Shown here: positions 19,743 to 30,532 of the stretch, one piece after another
Layout of the letters: every line of letters begins with the position of its first letter
Position numbering within the stretch: the stretch's first letter is position 1
Assembly (NCBI GenBank): GCA_020161775.1
Contig: JAIUOW010000002.1
Coordinates: 62,001-126,000, forward strand
DNA length: 64,000 nucleotides
Direction of reading: 5' to 3'
Origin: Pseudomonadota bacterium
GTDB taxonomy: Bacteria; Pseudomonadota; Gammaproteobacteria; Burkholderiales; Burkholderiaceae_C
Notes under the pieces: model-generated
The model's database searches: none
Seen by the model: only the letters and a program-made list of their open reading frames with translations
Told to the model about the DNA's origin: nothing
Position numbers and translations under genes: made by a program

Positions 19743-19825
19743 CACCCCCGAAGCGCCTTCGGCGCTCCCCCCTCAAGGGGGCGCCACCAGCGGCCCGGCA
19801 AAGCCGGTTGCGCGGTGGCACTGGA
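19743..19825. repeat. Palindromic repeat between regulator and sensor kinase genes
   Basis: Contains hairpin AGCGCCTTCGGCGCT, then CCCCCCTCAAGGGGGCGCC, with outer CCACC and GGTGG ends near 19743 and 19815. It fills almost the entire space between the response regulator and the kinase. On the minus strand its final GGGGG lies directly before the kinase start codon. Right boundary approximate. Confidence 0.6.
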
Positions 19826-19845
19826 ATGGTGTGCAGGTGATTCGG

Positions 19846-20520
19846 TCATCCCGGGATTTTTTCGAGGCAGTAGCCGAGGCCGCGGACCGTGGCGATGCGG
19901 ATCGGGCCCTTTTCAATCTTTTTGCGCAGGCGGTGGATGTAGACCTCGATCGCGTTGTTGCTGACCTCTTCGCCCCATTCGCACAGGCGCTCGACCAGCT
20001 GGTCCTTGCTGACCAGGCGCCCCGCGCGCTGCAGCAGCACCTCCAGCAGGCCCAGCTCGCGCGCGGACAGCTCCACCATCTTGCCGTCGATGGTGGCCAC
20101 GCGGCCGGCCTGGTCGTACACCAGCGGGCCGTGCTTGATGGTGCTGCTGGTGCCGCCCATGCCGCGGCGGATCAGCGCGCGCACGCGGGCTTCTAGTTCC
20201 TGCAGGCTGAACGGCTTGGCCATGTAGTCGTCGGCCCCGTAGTCCAGGCCCTTGACGCGCTCTTCCACGCTGTCGGCGGCCGTCAGGATCAGCACCGGCA
20301 TCGACGAGCCGCGCCCGCGCAACTTGCGCAGCACTTCCAGCCCATGCATCTTCGGCAGGCCCAGGTCCAGGATGAGCAGGTCGAACTCGTTGTTGGTCAT
20401 GAGCGCCGCGTCGGCCTCGGTGCCGCTGGCCACATGGTCCACCGCCGCACCGGACGCGCGCAACGTGCGCAGCAGGCCATCGGCCAGTACCTGGTCGTCC
20501 TCGGCAATCAGTATCCGCAT
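19846..20520 (-). CDS. OmpR/TctD-family response regulator
   Basis: A 224-residue two-component regulator. The receiver domain has the acidic pair EDD (7-9), the phospho-acceptor D52 in LLILDLGLP, T in ILTAAD and K in YMAKPFS. The C-terminal winged helix has the OmpR pattern (ELSARELGLLEVLLQRAGRL... SNNAIEVYIHRLRKKI). It is read before the sensor kinase gene and must be its partner; together they resemble TctD/TctE. Separated from the kinase by a palindromic repeat of about 100 bases, which may set the ratio of the two products. Confidence 0.93.
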   Translation of the reverse strand: MRILIAEDDQVLADGLLRTLRASGAAVDHVASGTEADAALMTNNEFDLLILDLGLPKMHGLEVLRKLRGRGSSMPVLILTAADSVEERVKGLDYGADDYMAKPFSLQELEARVRALIRRGMGGTSSTIKHGPLVYDQAGRVATIDGKMVELSARELGLLEVLLQRAGRLVSKDQLVERLCEWGEEVSNNAIEVYIHRLRKKIEKGPIRIATVRGLGYCLEKIPG

Positions 20521-20609
20521 GGCTGTCTCCGGTGGTCTTGTGGGTGTGCGGCAAATTCTAGGCCTGCACGCCTTACGGGGTGCTGATCCAGGGCAAGCAC
20601 GCCTGGCAA

Positions 20610-21089
20610 TCAGGCGGCGGGGCCGGCATAGGCCTCCAGGCCAATCATCACCACCGCGGCCACCTCGTTGCCGACTTCGGCGCGGAATTCAGCCTCGGCC
20701 TGCGATACGGCGTCCTTGAAGGCCTGCAGCCAGGCCAGGCCGGTCGCGGTGAAGTGGATGCGCCGCGCGCGCGCGTCCAGCGGGTCCGGCTGGCGCGTGA
20801 CCAGGCCCCAGGCTTCGCATTGGTCCACCAGGTCACCCATGGCCTGCTTGGTCATGCCGGCGCTGGCGGCCAGGTCCGTCAGGCGCGAGCCCCCAGGCGC
20901 CAGGTGGCGGGTGATGTGCACATGGGCGGCGCTGACCTGTGCGCGCGCCGCCAGGTTGGACAGGGCCAGGGGCACGTCGATGTTGTGGGCCATGAGTGCC
21001 AGCACGCGTTCGTCGAAGCGGCGCATGGCGTGGCCCAGCAAACGGCCCAGGTGGGTCTGGCGCCAGCGTGTGTCCATGGAAATGTCCAT
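20610..21089 (-). CDS. MarR-family transcriptional regulator
   Basis: About 159 residues from the ATG at 21089 (MDISMDTRWRQTHLGRLLGH). ATGs at 21125 and 21077 are alternatives, and none has a clearly better ribosome site. The middle carries a winged helix (GSRLTDLAASAGMTKQAMGDLVDQCEAWGLVTRQPDPLDARARRIHFT), the standard MarR pattern including the DxRxR wing. It is divergent from recA and shares its upstream region. The regulated genes and ligand are unknown. Confidence 0.82.
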   Translation of the reverse strand: MDISMDTRWRQTHLGRLLGHAMRRFDERVLALMAHNIDVPLALSNLAARAQVSAAHVHITRHLAPGGSRLTDLAASAGMTKQAMGDLVDQCEAWGLVTRQPDPLDARARRIHFTATGLAWLQAFKDAVSQAEAEFRAEVGNEVAAVVMIGLEAYAGPAA

Positions 21090-21152
21090 TCCCAAATGGT
21101 AAGCCAAACTGACCAAAAAACTCATTTACTTCGGATCATTGCGCCCTTAGAG

Positions 21153-21172
21153 TACTGGTCAAGCATCCAGTC
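21153..21172 (+). promoter_or_regulatory. LexA (SOS) box upstream of recA
   Basis: TACTGGTCAAGCATCCAGTC has CTG at 21155-21157 and CAG at 21168-21170 separated by exactly ten bases. It also has the flanking TA and T of the CTG-N10-CAG consensus, so it matches the LexA operator. It lies about 60 bases before the recA start, and a possible -10 (TAGATA, 21175-21180) follows it, so LexA would block transcription start. Confidence 0.75.
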
Positions 21173-21230
21173 TGTAGATAAAAACAACTGGATGAAATGA
21201 TTCAACCTGTTGTTTTTACTGGAGATTTTC

Positions 21231-22292
21231 ATGGACGCACAAGTCAAGGGCACCCGCATCAACGCCGCCGACAGTGAAAAGGCCAAGGCCTTGCAGGCCG
21301 CGCTGGCCCAGATCGAAAAGCAGTTTGGCAAGGGCACGATCATGCGCCTGGGCGAGGGCGAGGCCATTGAAGACATCCAGGTGGTCTCCACCGGCTCGCT
21401 GGGCCTGGACATTGCCCTGGGCGTGGGTGGCCTGCCGCGCGGGCGCGTCATTGAAATCTACGGCCCGGAATCGTCGGGCAAGACCACGCTGACGCTGCAG
21501 GTCATTGCCGAGATGCAAAAGCAGGGCGGCACCTGCGCCTTTGTGGACGCCGAGCACGCGCTGGACGTGCAGTACGCGCAAAAGCTGGGCGTGAACCTGC
21601 CCGACCTGCTGATCAGCCAGCCCGACACCGGCGAGCAGGCCCTGGAAATCGTGGACAGCCTGGTGCGCTCGGGCGCGGTGGACCTGATCGTGGTGGACTC
21701 GGTCGCCGCGCTCACGCCCAAGGCGGAAATCGAAGGCGAAATGGGCGATTCACTGCCCGGCCTGCAGGCCCGCCTGATGAGCCAGGCCCTGCGCAAGCTC
21801 ACCGCCACCATCAAGAAGACCAACTGCATGGTCATCTTCATCAACCAGATCCGCATGAAGATCGGCGTGATGTTCGGCAGCCCCGAAACCACCACCGGCG
21901 GCAATGCGCTGAAGTTCTACGCCTCGGTCCGCCTGGACATCCGCCGCACCGGCACCATCAAGAAGGGCGAGGAAGCCATTGGCAACGAAACCAAGGTCAA
22001 GGTGGTCAAGAACAAGGTCTCGCCCCCGTTCAAGACGGCGGAATTCGACATCCTGTTCGGCGAGGGCATCAGCCGCCACGGCGAAATCATCGACATGGGC
22101 GTGAATGCCCGCATCATCGAGAAGTCCGGCGCCTGGTATGCCTACAACGGCGAAAAGATCGGCCAGGGCCGCGACAACGCCCGTGAGTTCCTGCGCGAGA
22201 ACCCCGAGCTGGCTTTCGAGATCGAGAACAAGGTGCGCGAGTCGCTGGGCATTCCGCTGCTGGCTGCTTCAGTCGAAGCCGACGCGGAGTAA
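21231..22292 (+). CDS. recA: Recombinase A
   Basis: RecA, 353 residues: ATP-dependent strand exchange and co-protease for LexA. Walker [10 protein letters not shown] (residues 78-86), the conserved [27 protein letters not shown], the L1/L2 region ([37 protein letters not shown]) and an acidic tail ending EADAE are all present. No intein. The ATG at 21231 follows ACTGGAGATTTTC; an in-frame start at 21210 is less likely. recX follows five bases downstream, and a LexA box lies upstream. Confidence 0.98.
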   Translation: MDAQVKGTRINAADSEKAKALQAALAQIEKQFGKGTIMRLGEGEAIEDIQVVSTGSLGLDIALGVGGLPRGRVIEIYGPESSGKTTLTLQVIAEMQKQGGTCAFVDAEHALDVQYAQKLGVNLPDLLISQPDTGEQALEIVDSLVRSGAVDLIVVDSVAALTPKAEIEGEMGDSLPGLQARLMSQALRKLTATIKKTNCMVIFINQIRMKIGVMFGSPETTTGGNALKFYASVRLDIRRTGTIKKGEEAIGNETKVKVVKNKVSPPFKTAEFDILFGEGISRHGEIIDMGVNARIIEKSGAWYAYNGEKIGQGRDNAREFLRENPELAFEIENKVRESLGIPLLAASVEADAE

Positions 22293-22297
22293 GCGCC

Positions 22298-22765
22298 ATG
22301 GCGACGGGGGTGCCCGCGCAGATCTCGCTCAAGGGCCGGGCGCTGCGCTTGCTGGGGGCCCGGGAGCACTCCCGGGCCGAACTGGAGCGCCGCCTGGCGG
22401 CGTTTGAGACCACGCCCGGCGAACTGGCCAAGGCGCTGGACGAACTGCAGGCCAAGGGTTTCATCAACGAGCAGCGGGTGGCGGATTCGGTGGTGCACCG
22501 GCGCGCCGCCAAGCTGGGGGTGGCCCGCATCCGCCAGGAGCTGCAAAGCAAGGGGCTGGACCCGGCAATGGTGCTGGACACGGTGGAAAGCCTGCGCGCC
22601 ACCGAGGCACAGCGTGCCCATGAGGTCTGGCGCCGCAAGTTTGGCGAGCTGCCGCGCGACGCCGCCAGCCGCGGCAAGCAGATGCGCTTTCTGATCTCGC
22701 GCGGGTTTGGTGCCGAAGCCGTCCACCGGGTATTGGCCGGCGGATTTGAGGACGAAGCGGCCTGA
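22298..22765 (+). CDS. recX: Regulatory protein RecX
   Basis: A 155-residue RecX, which binds RecA filaments and modulates recombinase activity. The three-helix repeats are visible: SLKGRALRLLGAREHSRAELERRL, DELQAKGFINEQRVADSVVHRRAAKLGVARIRQEL and KQMRFLISRGFGAEAVHRVL. It starts five bases after recA and should be co-transcribed with it under SOS control. It ends 11 bases from the convergent argC. Confidence 0.95.
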   Translation: MATGVPAQISLKGRALRLLGAREHSRAELERRLAAFETTPGELAKALDELQAKGFINEQRVADSVVHRRAAKLGVARIRQELQSKGLDPAMVLDTVESLRATEAQRAHEVWRRKFGELPRDAASRGKQMRFLISRGFGAEAVHRVLAGGFEDEAA

Positions 22766-22776
22766 CCGGCGGGCTT

Positions 22777-23700
22777 TTACAGCCCCAGCATCAGCTTCAG
22801 GTTCTGCACGGCGGCGCCGCTGGCGCCCTTGCCCAGGTTGTCCAGCCGGGCGATCAGCACGGCCTGGCGATAGTCTTCATTGGCAAAGACGCGCAGTTCC
22901 ATCTTGTTCGTGTCGTTCAGCCCCAGCGGGTCCAGCTTGGCCGATTCGGTGGGCGGCTGGACCGAGACCCATTCGCTGCCGGCGTAGTGCGCGGCCAGCG
23001 CGTCGTGCAGGGCGGCTGCCTTGGGCGCACCCGGCAGCAGGTCCAGGTGCAGCGGCAACTGCACCAGCATGCCCTGCCTGAAATTGCCCACCGACGGAAT
23101 GAACACCGGCCGGCGGGTCAGGCCGGTGTATTTCATGATTTCCGGCAGGTGCTTGTGCTTGAGCGTGAGCGCATAAGTTTCAAAAGCCGGTGCCGTGCCA
23201 GCCTCATAGGCCTCAATCATGGTTCGGCCACCGCCGGAGTAACCGCTGACGGACGGCAGGGCCAGCGCGGAATCCCTGGCGATCAGCCCCGCGTCCACCA
23301 GCGGGCGGATCAGCGCGATGGCGCCGGTGGAATAGCAGCCGGGGTTGCTCACGCGCGCTGCCTGGATGACCGCCTCGCGCTGCCCCTTGACCAGTTCGGG
23401 AAAGCCGAACACCCAACCGTCGGCGGTGCGGTGGGCGGTGGAGGCGTCGATCACCTTGGGGCCCGGCTTGCCGCTGGTGCGGGCGATGTCATCGATCATG
23501 GCGACCGACTCGCGCGCCGCATCGTCGTGCAGGCACAGGATGACCAGGTCCACGCCGGCCATCAGCGCGCGCTTGGCGCCAGGGTCCTTTCGCAGCTCGG
23601 GCGCAATGCTGACCAGCTCGATCTGGGGCATTTTTTCCAGCCGTTCGCGGATTTGCAGGCCGGTGGTGCCGGCTTCGCCATCAATGAAAACCTTGGCCAT
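22777..23700 (-). CDS. argC: N-acetyl-gamma-glutamyl-phosphate reductase (type 2)
   Basis: ArgC, 307 residues, the shorter type 2 form: NADPH-dependent reduction in arginine biosynthesis. The N-terminal dinucleotide-binding stretch is [15 protein letters not shown]; the catalytic cysteine is C122 in [26 protein letters not shown] and HKHLPEI follow. ATG at 23700 with GGGAAAGAGAA upstream. Divergent from sucC with a 157-bp spacer. Confidence 0.94.
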   Translation of the reverse strand: MAKVFIDGEAGTTGLQIRERLEKMPQIELVSIAPELRKDPGAKRALMAGVDLVILCLHDDAARESVAMIDDIARTSGKPGPKVIDASTAHRTADGWVFGFPELVKGQREAVIQAARVSNPGCYSTGAIALIRPLVDAGLIARDSALALPSVSGYSGGGRTMIEAYEAGTAPAFETYALTLKHKHLPEIMKYTGLTRRPVFIPSVGNFRQGMLVQLPLHLDLLPGAPKAAALHDALAAHYAGSEWVSVQPPTESAKLDPLGLNDTNKMELRVFANEDYRQAVLIARLDNLGKGASGAAVQNLKLMLGL

Positions 23701-23857
23701 TTCTCTTTCCCGGGGGTGATTTGCCACTGTAAGGCATGCACAAGTTTTGTGCATTGCAGCATGATACAGTCGATGGCTGCGCTGTGCAGCGCCCGTTGCG
23801 CGGGCCCAAGGCCCCTTTCCGTCGGGCACAAAACCATCCATTCCTGAGAGAGACCTC

Positions 23858-25021
23858 ATGAAGATTCACGAGTACCAAGGCAAGGACATCTTGCGTAGTT
23901 TTGGTGTGCCCGTTCCGCGCGGCATTCCCGCGTTCACGGTGCAGGAGGCGGTGGAAGCCGCCCAGAAGCTGGGCGGCCCGGTCTGGGTGGTCAAGGCGCA
24001 GATTCATGCCGGCGGCCGCGGCAAGGGCGGTGGCGTCAAGGTGGCCAAGAGCATTGACGATGTCAAGCGCCTGGCTGACGACATCCTGGGCATGCAGCTC
24101 AAGACGCACCAGACCGGCCCTGAGGGCCAGAAGGTCCGCCGCCTGTACATCGAAGACGGCGCCGACATCCAGAAGGAGTATTACCTGTCTGTGGTGACCG
24201 ACCGCGCCACCCAGAAGGTCGCCTTCATCGCCTCCAGCGAAGGCGGCATGGACATCGAGGAAGTGGCCCATTCCACGCCCGAAAAGATCGTCACCGAGTT
24301 CATCGACCCGTTGGCTGGCCTGACTGAAGCCCAGGGCAAGAAGATCGCTGCGGCTATCGGTATGCCCGCTGACTCGCAGGCCCAGTTCATCGACGTTTGC
24401 CAGAAGCTGTACAAGTGCTACATGGACACCGACGCGTCGCTGGTTGAAATCAACCCGCTGAACCGCGATGGCAAGGGCAACATCATTGCGCTGGACGCCA
24501 AGTTCAACTTCGACAGCAACGCGCTGTTCCGCCACCCCGAAATCGTCGCCCTGCGCGACCTGGACGAGGAAGACCCGGCCGAAGTCGAGGCTTCCAAGTT
24601 CGACCTGGCCTACATCAGCCTGGACGGCAACATCGGCTGCCTGGTCAACGGTGCCGGCCTGGCCATGGCCACCATGGACACCATCAAGCTGTTCGGCGGC
24701 GAACCGGCGAACTTCCTGGATGTGGGCGGCGGTGCCACTCCCGAGAAGGTGACCGAAGCCTTCAAGATCATGCTGAAGAACAAGAACGTCCAGGCGATCC
24801 TGGTCAACATCTTTGGCGGCATCATGAAGTGCGACACCATTGCCACCGGCGTGATCGCGGCCTGCAAGGCCGTGAACCTGCAGGTTCCGCTGGTCGTGCG
24901 CATGAAGGGTACCAACGAAGTCGAAGGCAAGAAGCTGCTGGCCGACTCCGGCCTGCCCATCATCAGCGCCGACACCATGGCCGAAGCGGCCCAAAAAGTG
25001 GTTGCAGCCGTCAAAGCCTAA
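23858..25021 (+). CDS. sucC: Succinyl-CoA synthetase, beta subunit (ADP-forming)
   Basis: Beta subunit of succinate-CoA ligase (TCA cycle), 387 residues. Starts [22 protein letters not shown]; the ATP-grasp region has [20 protein letters not shown], and the C-terminal ligase half has [13 protein letters not shown] and [11 protein letters not shown]. Ribosome site GAGAGAGACC. The alpha subunit gene follows after nine bases. Confidence 0.97.
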   Translation: MKIHEYQGKDILRSFGVPVPRGIPAFTVQEAVEAAQKLGGPVWVVKAQIHAGGRGKGGGVKVAKSIDDVKRLADDILGMQLKTHQTGPEGQKVRRLYIEDGADIQKEYYLSVVTDRATQKVAFIASSEGGMDIEEVAHSTPEKIVTEFIDPLAGLTEAQGKKIAAAIGMPADSQAQFIDVCQKLYKCYMDTDASLVEINPLNRDGKGNIIALDAKFNFDSNALFRHPEIVALRDLDEEDPAEVEASKFDLAYISLDGNIGCLVNGAGLAMATMDTIKLFGGEPANFLDVGGGATPEKVTEAFKIMLKNKNVQAILVNIFGGIMKCDTIATGVIAACKAVNLQVPLVVRMKGTNEVEGKKLLADSGLPIISADTMAEAAQKVVAAVKA

Positions 25022-25030
25022 GGAACAGTC

Positions 25031-25924
25031 ATGTCGATCTACATCAACAAAGACACCAAAGTCATCACCCAGGGCATCACCGGCAAGACCGGCCAGTTCC
25101 ACACGGAAAAGTGCCAGGAATACGCCAACGGCAAGAACGCGTTCGTTGCCGGCGTGAACCCCAAGAAGGCCGGCGAATCGATCTTCAATATCCCGATCTA
25201 CGCCTCGGTCAAGGAAGCAGCCAGCCAGACTGGCGCGACCGTGTCGGTGATCTACGTGCCGCCCGCGGGCGCTGCCGCCGCCATCTGGGAGGCTGTCGAA
25301 GCCGATCTGGACATGGCCATCTGCATTACCGAGGGCATCCCGGTGCGCGACATGCTTGAAGTGCGCAACAAGATGAAGGCCAAGGAAGCCGCTGGCGGCA
25401 AGAAAACGCTGCTGCTGGGCCCCAACTGCCCTGGCCTGATCACGCCCGACGAGATCAAGATCGGCATCATGCCCGGCCACATCCACCGCAAGGGCCGCAT
25501 TGGCGTGGTCAGCCGCTCCGGCACGCTGACCTATGAAGCCGTGGCACAGCTGACCGAAATCGGCCTGGGCCAGTCCAGCGCCGTGGGCATCGGCGGCGAC
25601 CCGATCAACGGCCTGAAGCACATTGACGTGATGAAGGCCTTCAACGATGACCCGGACACCGACGCCGTCATCATGATCGGTGAAATCGGCGGCCCGGACG
25701 AAGCGGACGCCGCCCGCTGGTGCAAGGCCAACATGAAAAAGCCCGTGGTCGGCTTCATTGCCGGCGTGACGGCCCCTCCCGGCAAGCGCATGGGCCACGC
25801 TGGTGCGCTGATCTCCGGCGGCGCCGACACGGCCGATGCCAAGCTGTCCATCATGGAAGAGTGCGGCTTCACCGTGACGCGCAATTTCTCGGAACTGGCC
25901 AAGCTGCTCAAGGCCAAGCTGTAA
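25031..25924 (+). CDS. sucD: Succinyl-CoA synthetase, alpha subunit
   Basis: Alpha subunit, 297 residues. It has the CoA-binding N-terminus ([20 protein letters not shown]), [12 protein letters not shown], the [16 protein letters not shown] loop, and the phosphohistidine region [18 protein letters not shown] near residue 255. Translationally close to sucC; a GC hairpin after the stop probably ends the transcript. Confidence 0.97.
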   Translation: MSIYINKDTKVITQGITGKTGQFHTEKCQEYANGKNAFVAGVNPKKAGESIFNIPIYASVKEAASQTGATVSVIYVPPAGAAAAIWEAVEADLDMAICITEGIPVRDMLEVRNKMKAKEAAGGKKTLLLGPNCPGLITPDEIKIGIMPGHIHRKGRIGVVSRSGTLTYEAVAQLTEIGLGQSSAVGIGGDPINGLKHIDVMKAFNDDPDTDAVIMIGEIGGPDEADAARWCKANMKKPVVGFIAGVTAPPGKRMGHAGALISGGADTADAKLSIMEECGFTVTRNFSELAKLLKAKL

Positions 25925-25947
25925 GCCAATACAGCGGCTGCACAGGC

Positions 25948-25967
25948 GCAGCGCCCCCGGGCGCTGC
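25948..25967 (+). terminator. Candidate sucCD terminator hairpin
   Basis: GCAGCGCCCCCGGGCGCTGC forms a perfect 8-bp stem with a four-base loop, 23 bases after the sucD stop codon. The following sequence (CGCTTATTTGC) has only a short T-rich stretch. Confidence 0.5.
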
Positions 25968-26091
25968 CGCTTATTTGCAACAAATCGTAGTACGCCCGTG
26001 ACAAAGTGCCTTGTCCGGCGCTGGCCCCTCTGTTACCTTCGACATCCGCGGTGATCCGGCCGCCCGTGCCTTTGCGCCCGGGCGCATCAAG

Positions 26092-28998
<2,907 letters not shown>

Positions 28999-29009
28999 GT
29001 CCAGCATCT

Positions 29010-29795
29010 ATGAACTACGAGTTTTGCCTACGAACCGATCCTGGACTCGCGCGCGAGAACAACGAGGATTCCGTCACCATTGACGAGCCCACGCGATTGG
29101 GCATCCTGGCTGATGGCATGGGGGGCTACAACGCGGGCGAAATCGCCAGCGGCATGGCCACCGCGTTCATCAAATCCGAGTTGGGGCGCTGGCTGTCGCA
29201 GGCCGGCCGGCATGCCAACGCCAAGGAAGTCCGGCGCGCCATGGAGATCTGCGTTGACAACGCCAACCGCTCCATCTTCAACGCCGCCAATTCCAACCCG
29301 CAGTACAGCGGCATGGGCACAACGCTGGTGCTGGGCGTCTTCCAGGACACGCGGCTCATGCTGGGCCATATCGGCGATTCACGGTGCTACCGGCTGCGCG
29401 ACGGTGAGTTCGTACAGATCACGAAGGATCATTCGCTGCTGCAAGAGCAGATGGATGCCGGGTTGATCACACCTGAACAGGCGGCGACTTCCACCAACAA
29501 GAACCTGGTGACCCGTGCGCTTGGCGTGGAAGACGCCGTGCTGCTGGAGGTCAATGAGCACCGGGTGGAGCCGGGTGATGTGTACCTGATGTGTTCCGAT
29601 GGGCTGTCGGACATGGTGGACAACGACAATATTGCGCAGTTGCTGGCGACGGACGTGCCACTGGAGCAAAAGGTCGTGCAACTCATTGACGCGGCCAATG
29701 CCAACGGAGGGCGGGACAATATCTCGGTCCTGTTGGCGCAGGCGCAAAGCGGCGTGAAAAAGCGCGGCTTGATTTCCAGATTGCTGGGAAAATAG
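29010..29795 (+). CDS. PP2C-type serine/threonine phosphatase (Stp-like)
   Basis: A 261-residue PPM/PP2C phosphatase. Metal-binding motifs are complete: RENNEDS near the N-terminus, ILADGMGGYNAGE, GHIGDSRCYRLRDGEFVQITKDHS, MCSDGLSDMV and GGRDNISVLL. It follows the kinase gene by 11 bases and is the obvious counter-enzyme that removes its phosphates. No signal or membrane segment, so cytoplasmic. Confidence 0.95.
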   Translation: MNYEFCLRTDPGLARENNEDSVTIDEPTRLGILADGMGGYNAGEIASGMATAFIKSELGRWLSQAGRHANAKEVRRAMEICVDNANRSIFNAANSNPQYSGMGTTLVLGVFQDTRLMLGHIGDSRCYRLRDGEFVQITKDHSLLQEQMDAGLITPEQAATSTNKNLVTRALGVEDAVLLEVNEHRVEPGDVYLMCSDGLSDMVDNDNIAQLLATDVPLEQKVVQLIDAANANGGRDNISVLLAQAQSGVKKRGLISRLLGK

Positions 29796-29843
29796 TCTTT
29801 CGCATTAGTTTTCCCGAAACAGGTTTAAAAACAGGAGTCGACC

Positions 29844-30515
29844 ATGCCGAAAATGATCGTTTCGATCGACGGTGTTGTCATCAAGGAAGTGCAGTTGACC
29901 AAGGACCGTACGACGCTGGGTCGGCGGCCATACAACGACATCGTGATTGATAACCTCGCTGTGAGCGGTGAACATGCCGTATTGCAGATGACCGGCAACG
30001 AGGTCTACCTGGAAGACCTGAACAGCACCAACGGCACCTATGTCAACGGCAAGGCCGTGAAGAAGCAGCTGCTGCAGAACAACGACACCGTTGAAATCGG
30101 CAAGTACAAGATCAAGTACATCAACGAAGCGGCCAGCGCGGGCTTCGAAAAGACCATGGTGATCAAGGCCGGCGGCGCCGGCCTGGCCGTGCCGCCACCG
30201 GCTGCCAGCCCCGCGGCGTCGGCCGCAACGGCGCCCGTGGCTGAAGGCGCCGGGCCCAATGGCAGCATCAAGGTGCTTTCGGGCGCCGCGGCGGGGCGCG
30301 AGGTGCCACTGGTCAAGGTGGTCACGACCATCGGCAAGCCGGGCGTGGCCGTTGCCGCCATTACCAAGCGGCAAAACGGTTTTGTGGTCGCCCACGTCGA
30401 GGGCGCCAACAAGCCGACGCTGAACGGTGCACCCATCGGGGGCGAGCCCGTCCTGCTCAAGAACGGTGATCTGTTGGAGCTGGCGGGCACCCAGATGCAG
30501 TTCGTTCAGGCCTGA
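29844..30515 (+). CDS. FHA-domain protein, with a second degenerate FHA-like half
   Basis: A 223-residue phosphothreonine-binding protein. The N-terminal FHA domain is canonical (TTLGRRPYNDIVIDNLAVSG, SGEHAVLQ, LEDLNSTNGTYVNG). Then comes FEKTMVIKAGG, very like the kinase tail motifs, and a Pro/Ala linker. The C-terminal half (IKVLSGAAAGREVPLVKVVTTIGKPG...KPTLNGAPIGGEPVLLKNGDLLELAG) looks like a second FHA fold that has lost the SxxH and TNGT residues. The ribosome site AACAGGAGTCGACC is strong. It probably reads phosphorylation by the upstream kinase, either on the kinase tail or on itself. Confidence 0.9.
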   Translation: MPKMIVSIDGVVIKEVQLTKDRTTLGRRPYNDIVIDNLAVSGEHAVLQMTGNEVYLEDLNSTNGTYVNGKAVKKQLLQNNDTVEIGKYKIKYINEAASAGFEKTMVIKAGGAGLAVPPPAASPAASAATAPVAEGAGPNGSIKVLSGAAAGREVPLVKVVTTIGKPGVAVAAITKRQNGFVVAHVEGANKPTLNGAPIGGEPVLLKNGDLLELAGTQMQFVQA

Positions 30516-30532
30516 CGGGCCGCGGCGGGGCC

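Noticed and set aside
23701-23857. Defined promoters for argC and sucC in the divergent spacer
   Set aside because: Promoters must exist here, but I could not find -35/-10 pairs with acceptable spacing, so none is listed.
23681-25798. A ~700-codon minus-strand open frame opposite sucC and sucD
   Set aside because: Antisense shadow of strongly conserved sucCD; no ribosome site and no protein-like pattern.
26011-26091. TTG start upstream of the kinase ATG
   Set aside because: In frame and open, but no ribosome site and no conserved sequence; ATG 26092 or GTG 26143 is more credible.
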